DNA of 11,836 bases from Chloroflexota bacterium. Its GTDB lineage: Bacteria > Chloroflexota > UBA6077 > JADZDV01. The notes under the pieces are model-generated. The model searched no databases and was not told the DNA's origin. It saw nothing but the letters and a program-made list of their open reading frames with translations. Made by a program: the position numbers and the translations under genes. This document shows, one piece after another, positions 1-4,829 of this stretch. The stretch covers positions 1 through 11,836 of the forward strand of contig JADZDV010000561.1 of assembly GCA_020850915.1 (NCBI GenBank). Reading direction: 5' to 3'. The number at the start of each line of letters is the position of its first letter. Within the stretch, counting starts at the first letter, position 1.

Positions 1-543
1 AACGGCGCGGGCAAGTCCACCGCCGCGCCGGCCCTGCTGCACGGACTGCCCGGCCTCGACCCGTTCGTGAACGCCGACACCATCGCCCGCGGCCTCTCGG
101 CCTTCGACCCGGAATCCGTCGCGGCGGAGGCCAGCCGTGCCATGCTCCAGCGCCTGAAGGAGCTGGCCGCCCAGCGCCAGGACTTCGCCTTCGAGACGAC
201 CCTGGCCAGCCGCTCCTTCGTCCCCTGGATCGCGAACCTCGTCCAGGGCGGCTACACGTTCCTGCTGGTCTACCTCTGGCTTCCCAGTCCTGAGCTCTGT
301 GTCTCGCGCGTTGCTGAACGGGCGGCCTCCGGTGGACATAGCGTTCCGGAAGACTTCATCCGCCGGCGCTACGCCAGCGGGATTCGCAACTTCTTCTCGC
401 TGTACCGACCGCTGGCGCATCAGCGGCGGCTGTACGATAATTCGGTTAGAGGCGACCCCCGGATCGTTGCCGAAGGACGACATGAACGTGTTTCGCTCGT
501 CGCCGATCAGGCAGCCTGGGAGCGGATCGAGGGATTCAAGTGA
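1..543 (+). CDS. Zeta-toxin-like P-loop kinase (5' end outside window)
   Basis: The frame is open from base 1, so the start codon lies outside; 180 residues are visible. Seen: the window opens on NGAGKST, the end of a Walker A loop, followed by FVNADTIARGLS, then FAFETTLASRSF, and RAASGGHSVPEDFIRRRYAS followed by NFFSLYRPLA and YDNS. This order is typical of the chromosomal zeta-toxin/COG4185 family of small P-loop kinases. Known: plasmid zeta toxins phosphorylate UDP-N-acetylglucosamine and block wall synthesis; for the chromosomal relatives the substrate is mostly unproven. Only about 8-12 N-terminal residues should be missing, as family members are about 190-200 aa. The stop codon overlaps the start of the next gene by 4 bases, which suggests a translationally coupled pair. 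The family is a confident call; actual toxicity is not. Confidence 0.85.
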   Translation, partial: NGAGKSTAAPALLHGLPGLDPFVNADTIARGLSAFDPESVAAEASRAMLQRLKELAAQRQDFAFETTLASRSFVPWIANLVQGGYTFLLVYLWLPSPELCVSRVAERAASGGHSVPEDFIRRRYASGIRNFFSLYRPLAHQRRLYDNSVRGDPRIVAEGRHERVSLVADQAAWERIEGFK

Positions 544-731
544 GCCGGAACGGATCCAAGCCCGACGCCGCCACGATTTTTGAAGATCGCCTGGCCATGG
601 ACCGAGCCCTATCCCAGGCCGTCCGCGAGGCCATCCAGCGCCATAAGCGGCTGGGCGAGTCGATTGCCGTCTGGGAAGACGGGCGGGTGAGGATCATCCC
701 GGCCGAGGAGATTCCGGACGACTTCGACTGA
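540..731 (+). CDS. Small acidic partner protein of the zeta-like kinase, possible antitoxin
   Basis: 63 aa, starting at a GTG that overlaps the stop of the kinase gene (GTGA). A GAGGG sequence lies about 7 bases upstream. Seen: a helical N-terminal half (residues about 11-40, FEDRLAMDRALSQAVREAIQRHKRLG), then ESIAVWEDGRVRIIPAEEIP, a short beta-hairpin-like stretch ending in an acidic tail (DDFD). The 'SIAVWxDGxVxxIPxEEI' pattern is, to my recollection, recurrent in small ORFs beside zeta-like kinases, which supports a real gene. It is not similar to the three-helix epsilon antitoxin. Inference: it may restrain or assist the kinase; no DNA-binding motif is evident. The minus-strand readings over the same bases look like shadows. 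Confidence 0.7.
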   Translation: MSRNGSKPDAATIFEDRLAMDRALSQAVREAIQRHKRLGESIAVWEDGRVRIIPAEEIPDDFD

Positions 732-736
732 GTCCT

Positions 737-756
737 GCCTGGCGCACCGGCCAGGC
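737..756. terminator. 7-bp hairpin between convergent genes
   Basis: GCCTGGC and GCCAGGC form a perfect 7-bp stem with a 6-base loop, directly after the stop of the 63-aa gene and before the end of the convergent minus-strand gene at 802. Neither side has a T tract, so it is only a possible bidirectional terminator. Confidence 0.35.
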
Positions 757-801
757 TGCGCCGCCGTAAAGCCCGCCAGACATCTACAACCAGCCACTCG
801 C

Positions 802-1698
802 CTACATCCCCGTCAGACAATCCCTTCGCGCCGCTTCCTTGCCGTTGATCAGCACCACGAACGTCAGCTTGCCATCCTCGCTGGTGACGAACTCCGCTTC
901 GGCGATGCCGTCTGGCTCGTCTGGTACCACGGGCTGGTTCTGACCGGAGAGCTTCTCAGCCGATCCGTTACGGAGCCACATCACATTGATCGTATGTGGC
1001 GGCGTGACGCCGTAGAAGTCGGCGTAGGCGTAGATGGAGTAGCCGCCGCCCTTGAAGATCACGCTGTCGGTGGCCTCACGATGGTCCGGGTTCGAGTCAA
1101 GCGAGAAATAGATCCGCCCAACGCGCGGGCCGCTCGGCACGGGCGTCGCGGTGGGGACCGGAGTGGGCGGCGGCGCCGCGACGTCCACCGACCCGGCCGC
1201 TTGCGCCCCGTCGGGCGGGCCGCCCGACGGGGCACTGTTCGCCAGCGGCCCTGTGGCCCCGGGCGGCAGGATGGTCGTCAGGCGGAGCGTGTACGGCCTG
1301 TTCGCATCGAAGGCGCGGTTTGGGGCGTTGGCCACGTAGGCGTAGTACGTCCCGGGCGTCTGTATCGTGAGTCTGACGCTCTCCGGGGCGGTCCCTTCCC
1401 TGGCTGAGTGCCCGAGGATCTCTCCCTTCCCGGTCGCCACATACAGGTCGTAGTCGGCCGGCAGGTCGGACAGGTCGAGAACCAGGACCGTATCTGGCAG
1501 GGCCACATCGATCCTGTAGCCGTCGTAGCCGCCCTGTCGCTCGATCGTGCCCTGGACCACCACGCCCGTGGGAAGGAAGCAGGCCGTCGACGGCAGGTCG
1601 TTCGACTCCGGGCAGACGTCAGCTTCAGCGAGCCGCGCGCCCAACAGCAGCGAGACGAACAGGGCGCAGGCGCACGCCAGCGTGGCAACTGCCGACAC
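802..1698 (-). CDS. Exported PPC-domain protein
   Basis: 298 aa from a GTG start with GGAGAG about 7 bases upstream. Residues 1-27 form a signal peptide (hydrophobic CACALFVSLLLGA, cleavage near AEA). Residues about 45-142 read as a bacterial pre-peptidase C-terminal (PPC) domain: VVVQGTIERQGGYDGYRIDV, then LPADYDLYVA, then PGTYYAYVAN. These are the usual PPC landmarks: a small beta-sandwich found on secreted enzymes and surface proteins. A Pro/Gly/Ala/Thr-rich linker follows (about 145-190, with PPPTPVPTATPVPSGP). Residues about 192-298 form a second beta-rich domain beginning RVGRIYFSLDSNPDHREATD, of a type seen in exported Chloroflexota proteins. No catalytic domain is present, so a binding or structural surface role is likely. 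It follows the 168-aa secreted protein gene by 20 bases, so the two are probably co-transcribed. Confidence 0.8.
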   Translation of the reverse strand: MSAVATLACACALFVSLLLGARLAEADVCPESNDLPSTACFLPTGVVVQGTIERQGGYDGYRIDVALPDTVLVLDLSDLPADYDLYVATGKGEILGHSAREGTAPESVRLTIQTPGTYYAYVANAPNRAFDANRPYTLRLTTILPPGATGPLANSAPSGGPPDGAQAAGSVDVAAPPPTPVPTATPVPSGPRVGRIYFSLDSNPDHREATDSVIFKGGGYSIYAYADFYGVTPPHTINVMWLRNGSAEKLSGQNQPVVPDEPDGIAEAEFVTSEDGKLTFVVLINGKEAARRDCLTGM

Positions 1699-1718
1699 GC
1701 GGATCTCTCCAGCCGGTG

Positions 1719-2225
1719 CTACCGCTTCAGGCCAAAGCTGGGGAACTTGTGGTCCAGCAGGTCGTCCACCACCTCGGCGACCCCATCGCGGAGCATGTTC
1801 GCCTGCTCCTCGCTGAGCCGACCGTCATCCCGCAACGCGTTGATCCTCGCCTTGGCAAACTGCTTGAGGTCGTCCGCCAGGTCGCGGACATCCACGTTGT
1901 GCTCCTGCGCCACCTGCTTCAGCGAGCGCCCCGGCAGCTCGCGCAGGAGATCGACGATGTCCAGGTTGAGGAAACTCGCGGCCTCGCCCAGCAGCTCGCC
2001 GCCTCCGAGAATGCCGTCGAGCCCGCCTGAGCGGTTCCCGAAGCCCAGCGCGCTCAACCCGTCCTGCCAGCCTGCTCGCTCCTGTTGGATCGGCCCGCGC
2101 TGACCCTGATTGGTCAGCCAACCACCAAACGGTCCGCCGTCCGCGTGCGCAACGCCCGCCGTGGGCAGTCCGAGCAGCAAGCACGCCGCTCCTACCACCA
2201 TCTGCTTCCAGCCCACAGTCCCCAT
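1719..2225 (-). CDS. Small secreted helical protein
   Basis: 168 aa. A GTG at 2240 is in frame, but a full GGAGGT lies 7 bases before the ATG at 2225, so that ATG is taken as the start. Residues 1-28 form a signal peptide (WKQMVVGAACLLLGLPTAGVAHA, cleavage before DGG). A Gly/Gln-rich low-complexity stretch follows (30-84). Residues about 85-160 are helical: SFLNLDIVDLLRELPGRSLKQ, VAQEHNVDVRDL and GRLSEEQANML. This resembles the short repeated 'LAEIAxxxGVSxxxL...GxLTxEQA' module of many secreted proteins in Actinobacteria and Chloroflexota, whose function is unknown. It is first in the pair with the PPC protein gene 20 bases downstream. No enzyme motif is visible. Confidence 0.78.
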   Translation of the reverse strand: MGTVGWKQMVVGAACLLLGLPTAGVAHADGGPFGGWLTNQGQRGPIQQERAGWQDGLSALGFGNRSGGLDGILGGGELLGEAASFLNLDIVDLLRELPGRSLKQVAQEHNVDVRDLADDLKQFAKARINALRDDGRLSEEQANMLRDGVAEVVDDLLDHKFPSFGLKR

Positions 2226-2232
2226 GGTCGCG

Positions 2233-2238
2233 ACCTCC
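2233..2238 (-). promoter_or_regulatory. Strong ribosome binding site deciding the start
   Basis: GGAGGT on the minus strand, 7 bases before the ATG at 2225. It lies inside the longer reading frame that begins at the GTG at 2240, so it argues against that upstream start. Confidence 0.75.
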
Positions 2239-2242
2239 ACCC

Positions 2243-2269
2243 GCGGTCCGCAAGACGCACGCGGACCGC
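2243..2269 (-). promoter_or_regulatory. 5' leader hairpin abutting the Shine-Dalgarno
   Basis: GCGGTCCGC and GCGGACCGC form a perfect 9-bp stem with a 9-base loop. The stem ends 4 bases before the GGAGGT of the secreted-protein gene. It could stabilise the mRNA 5' end or modulate ribosome access; no ligand domain is recognisable. Confidence 0.5.
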
Positions 2270-2305
2270 TAGCATCAGTGGCTCAGCCAGATCTACGGGG
2301 CGCAC

Positions 2306-2326
2306 GGAAAACGCCGAACGTTTCCC
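2306..2326 (-). promoter_or_regulatory. Upstream hairpin with 8-bp stem
   Basis: Read on the minus strand, GGGAAACG and CGTTTTCC pair over 8 bp (one G-U) around the 5-base loop TTCGG. On the plus strand one position mismatches, so a minus-strand RNA is favoured. It lies about 80 bases before the secreted-protein ATG, and may be a leader element or the end of an unseen upstream transcript. Confidence 0.35.
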
Positions 2327-2373
2327 AAACAGTGAGAACGATTCTTCGGCCGCTCGGTTGTACGCGGCCGCGC

Positions 2374-2408
2374 ACGTCTACCCGCCAGTGTCAGGGCGTG
2401 GTAGACGT
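2374..2408. repeat. 9-bp inverted repeat, 17-base spacer
   Basis: ACGTCTACC at 2374-2382 and GGTAGACGT at 2400-2408 are perfect inverted copies. They sit just upstream of the plus-strand gene relic and divergent from the secreted-protein gene. This geometry fits a dimer operator or an old element end; nothing else identifies it. Confidence 0.4.
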
Positions 2409-2443
2409 CTTGTGTACGATGGACTCGTCCGGCTCGGCTGATA

Positions 2444-2838
2444 GATGCCGGCCTGGAGCTGCCGACCGTGCGCCGCGACGACGCGGAGACCGCCGGCGAG
2501 CTGTTCATCTTCCCACTGGAACGTGGACGGGGTTTGGTCGGCGTGTTCTCCTCGTCCTTCACGACGCCAGCGAGCGCCCCCGCGCCGAAGAGGCGCGCGT
2601 CCTCCGGGTGCGCGAGGAGGCGGCTCGGGCTGGAGCGGAGGCAGCGCGGCGCCGCGCTGCCTTCCTGGCATCCGTCCGCGGGGAGCGGGCAAGCTCGCTC
2701 GACTGCGAAGCCACCCTCCACGACGTCGCCCGACTGACCGTCGAGTCCTTGGCCGACCGGTGCGCTGTCAACCTCGTCGATCCGGACGGCAGCATCCGCC
2801 GGGTCGCCTACCCTGCCCTACGCCGAGCGCAAGCCGTC
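2444..2838 (+). pseudogene. Relic of a multi-GAF sensor protein
   Basis: Two plus-strand frames hold consecutive pieces of one protein. In the frame of base 2444 one reads LFIFPLERGRGLVGVFS, like the end of a GAF domain. One frame over, from about 2580, comes RAEEARVLRVREEAARAGAE, then RRRAAFLA, then SSLDCEATLHDVARLTVESL, then ADRCAVNLVDPDGSIRRVAY. This closely follows the coiled linker and the start of a second GAF domain in sensor histidine kinases and SpoIIE-type phosphatases of this kind of organism ('FLAEAS..LASSLDYEATL..VARLAVP.LADWCAVDLLDEDGS.RRVAVAH'). After RRVAYP the frame shifts again to YAERKP and meets a stop near 2839. No start codon context and no catalytic domain remain. At least two frameshifts, a stop and truncation at both ends make it a pseudogene fragment. 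Confidence 0.6.
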
Positions 2839-3078
2839 CTAGCTCGAACGCCGCTTCACCGCCGTGGCGCCGAACCGCCACGCCAGCCACACGCAGCAGG
2901 CGAGCTCGACCACCGCGAGCAGACGCGCGAGTCGCGGGCGCCCGCCCAGCCCGCCGAGCGCACCGCCCCAGACCCGCGCCCAGTGGGCGGGGCTGATCGC
3001 AAGCCAGATAGCGTCCGCCGTTCCCCAGACCGCGAGCGCGGCCATCAGCAGATCCAGCATCATCTCGGTTGTTCGCAT
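2839..3078 (-). CDS. 79-aa two-helix membrane protein
   Basis: ATG start with AGGAG 9 bases upstream. Seen: a hydrophobic helix at about 8-28 (LDLLMAALAVWGTADAIWLA), a basic loop with HWARVWGGALGGLGGRPRLA, a second helix at about 51-69 (LLAVVELACCVWLAW), then a basic C-terminus (KRRSS). The topology is likely N-out/C-in or a hairpin. The Trp-rich ends and the SPAHWARVWGG pattern look like a conserved small inner-membrane protein family, but I do not recognise a named function. It stands alone: the region upstream holds repeats, and downstream it runs into the GAF-protein relic on the other strand. A longer minus-strand reading across the same area is a shadow. Confidence 0.65.
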   Translation of the reverse strand: MRTTEMMLDLLMAALAVWGTADAIWLAISPAHWARVWGGALGGLGGRPRLARLLAVVELACCVWLAWRFGATAVKRRSS

Positions 3079-3097
3079 CGGCTTGCGCTCCTATCTT

Positions 3098-3183
3098 GTG
3101 CGTGACGTGCGCGGGTGGGTCCGCGGCTGGCGTCGAGGCCATTGCCGGACGGCACGCCGTGCGTGACGTGCGCGGGTGGGTCC
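3098..3183. repeat. 25-bp direct repeat pair, 61-base period
   Basis: The 25-base unit at 3098-3122 (starting GTGCGTGACGTGCGCGGG, ending TGGGTCC) recurs without a mismatch at 3159-3183, separated by 36 unrelated bases. The flanking bases differ at once on both sides, so the unit boundaries are sharp. The first copy lies 20 bases upstream of the membrane-protein start codon. No third copy is visible one period away on either side. Confidence 0.8.
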
Positions 3184-3344
3184 ACGCGGAGCGAGCTGAT
3201 CGGATCGCTTGCCGGGAAGGAGTCAGCCGCGGTCTTGTCCAGCAGCGACTCGTCGGTCGGTGCGCACCCCGCGGCTCGCGAGGATCGGTCGGCTGGTCCG
3301 GCTCCGACCGCCGGTCTCCGACAGGGCGGTCCCTCGCAAGCTCG

Positions 3345-3395
3345 GGATGACAGGGGGGCCTGGGGTGACAGGGAACCTGGCGTGACACTGATGAT
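3345..3395. repeat. 17-bp imperfect tandem repeat, three units
   Basis: Units 3345-3361, 3362-3378 and 3379-3395 share GGNNTGACA followed by a G-rich stretch in the first two (GGATGACAGGGGGGCCT and GGGGTGACAGGGAACCT). The third is degenerate after TGACA. The bases just before (CCCTCGCAAGCTCGGGATGA) match a motif I associate with dispersed intergenic repeats in Chloroflexota and other bacteria, so this may be a partial copy of such a family. Confidence 0.6.
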
Positions 3396-3438
3396 CGGGA
3401 CATCTCGTCCTTCGCGGCTTCGCGTGCGCCTCGTGCTT

Positions 3439-4656
3439 CTACGCGGACAGTTCGAACGACTCGTCCGCGCGGTCGCAGATCAGGCTGGCGAGGGCCAGGG
3501 ACGAGGTGGCGGCCGGCGAGGGGGCGTTGCGGATGTGGATCACCCGCTCCGCATGGTCCACGATGAAATCGTCCACTAGCTTCCCGTCCGCCGAGATCGC
3601 TTGCGCCCGGACGCCGGACGGGCCGAACGTCAGGTGGTCTCCCGCTACGATCGGCACGTAGCGCTGGAGGTCGCGCACGAAGACCGCCTTCCAGACATCG
3701 CGGTACATCTCGCCCAGGCCGATCTTCCAGTACTGCTTCGCCACCTGCTGGAAGCCCGGGTGACGGAGCGTCTCCAGCAGGTCCGCCGGCACGACGTCCA
3801 GGCGCCGGTACCCCTCGCGCGCGAACGCCAGGACGGCGTTCGGCCCGGCCCATATCTCGCCGTTGATCCGCTTGGTGAAGTGCACCCCCAGGAACGGAAA
3901 GGCCGGGTCCGGGACCGGGTAGATGAGCCCGCGCACGAGCGAGCGCGCTTGCGGCTTCAAGGTGTAGTAGTCGCCGCGGAACGGCACGATCGCCGGGTCC
4001 GGCGAGCTGCCGGTCAGCTCCGCCACCCGGTCCGCCTGGAGGCCGGCACAGCTCACGATGTGCCGCCCACGGACCGCCCCGCCGGTCGTTTCGAGCAGGA
4101 TCTCGCCGTCCTGGCGCGTGACCGCCTTCACCTCATGCGCCGTCAGGATCTCCCCGCCACGCTCCCTCACGTCGTCGGCGTACGCCGCCGCCACCCGGGC
4201 GTAGTCCACGATCGACGTGTTCGGGGAGTACAGCGCCCTGATGCCCGCGGCAAACGGCTCGATCTCGCGCAGCCGCTCCGGGCCAACCATCTCCAGCCCC
4301 TGCACTCCGTTGGACGTCCCGCGGCGGTGCAGCTCCTCCAGTCGCGGCAGCTCTGACTCCTCCGTCGCTACGATCACCTTGCCGCGGCGCTCGTACGGAA
4401 TACCCCTCTCGTCGCAGTACGCCTTCAGCCGCTGGCCACCGTCCACGCACAGCTTCGCCTTCAGCGAGCCCGGCGCGTAGTAGATGCCGGAGTGGATCAC
4501 TCCGCTGTTGTGGCCGGTCTGGTGCTGCCCGAGCCGCTCCTCCTTCTCCAGCACGACGAGCCGGAGCGAGGGATGCCGACCGAGCAGCTCGCGGGCCGTC
4601 GCCAGCCCCAGGATGCCGCCGCCAACGATCGTGACGTCATACGGTTGAGCAGTCAT
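3439..4656 (-). CDS. lhgO: L-2-hydroxyglutarate oxidase
   Basis: 405 aa; FAD enzyme oxidising L-2-hydroxyglutarate to 2-oxoglutarate, passing electrons to oxygen or the quinone pool at the membrane. Seen: a dinucleotide-binding VGGGILGL at residues 11-18, the acidic end of strand beta2 (VLEKEE), and the family signature GQHQTGHNSGVIHSGIYYAP followed by GSLKAKLC (43-70). Further along are SCAGLQADRVAEL, GDYYTLKP, YPVPDPAFPFLGVHFTKR, and the C-terminal FAD contact SGVRAQAISADGKLVDDF with NAPSPAATSSLAIA-like NAPSPAATSSLALA. Length matches the family (about 400). The frame is open to 4767, but GGAGGT four bases before the ATG at 4656 and the position of the FAD motif fix the start. It lies 173 bases after the helicase gene and has no obvious pathway partner here; it probably serves metabolite repair or lysine/glutarate catabolism. 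Confidence 0.9.
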   Translation of the reverse strand: MTAQPYDVTIVGGGILGLATARELLGRHPSLRLVVLEKEERLGQHQTGHNSGVIHSGIYYAPGSLKAKLCVDGGQRLKAYCDERGIPYERRGKVIVATEESELPRLEELHRRGTSNGVQGLEMVGPERLREIEPFAAGIRALYSPNTSIVDYARVAAAYADDVRERGGEILTAHEVKAVTRQDGEILLETTGGAVRGRHIVSCAGLQADRVAELTGSSPDPAIVPFRGDYYTLKPQARSLVRGLIYPVPDPAFPFLGVHFTKRINGEIWAGPNAVLAFAREGYRRLDVVPADLLETLRHPGFQQVAKQYWKIGLGEMYRDVWKAVFVRDLQRYVPIVAGDHLTFGPSGVRAQAISADGKLVDDFIVDHAERVIHIRNAPSPAATSSLALASLICDRADESFELSA

Positions 4657-4792
4657 ACGTACCTCCGTCCCTCCGCGCTCGCCGGCAGTGTCGCCGACCG
4701 CCCGCGGCTTCTTCCGTAGATAAGCAGCTAAGCGCGCCAGATACGCGCGCCGCGATGCGATGCGCACGCTCAGGTGTCAGCCAGGCCCATCC

Positions 4793-4798
4793 ATCATA
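4793..4798 (-). promoter_or_regulatory. Possible -10 box of lhgO
   Basis: TATGAT on the minus strand, 137 bases before the lhgO ATG, in the gap after the helicase stop. No convincing -35 lies at 16-18 bases. It would give lhgO its own transcript; weak evidence. Confidence 0.25.
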
Positions 4799-4829
4799 GC
4801 CGCGCCAGCCCAGCCGCCGGTCAGCCTGT

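Larger units (their letters stand above)
3079..3438. other. Gene-free repeat-bearing stretch
   Basis: About 360 bases between the membrane protein and lhgO. Long readings on both strands have no plausible protein character (Arg/Ala/Gly-rich shadows). It contains the 25-bp direct repeat pair and the 17-bp tandem repeat listed separately. The piece at 3184-3344 shows GC-rich short inverted repeats (for example GGTCGG/CCGACC around 3285-3310), but no gene, tRNA or terminator that I can support. Confidence 0.6.

Noticed and set aside
3098..3183. CRISPR array
   Set aside because: Only two copies, a 25-bp repeat shorter than usual, no third degenerate copy one period away and no cas gene in the window.
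2768..3853. Long 361-aa minus-strand reading
   Set aside because: It crosses lhgO, the gene-free repeats and the membrane-protein gene; composition is typical of a shadow frame in GC-rich DNA.
4657..4767. 37-residue N-terminal extension of LhgO
   Set aside because: The FAD-binding motif follows directly after the ATG at 4656, which has a strong Shine-Dalgarno; family proteins start there.
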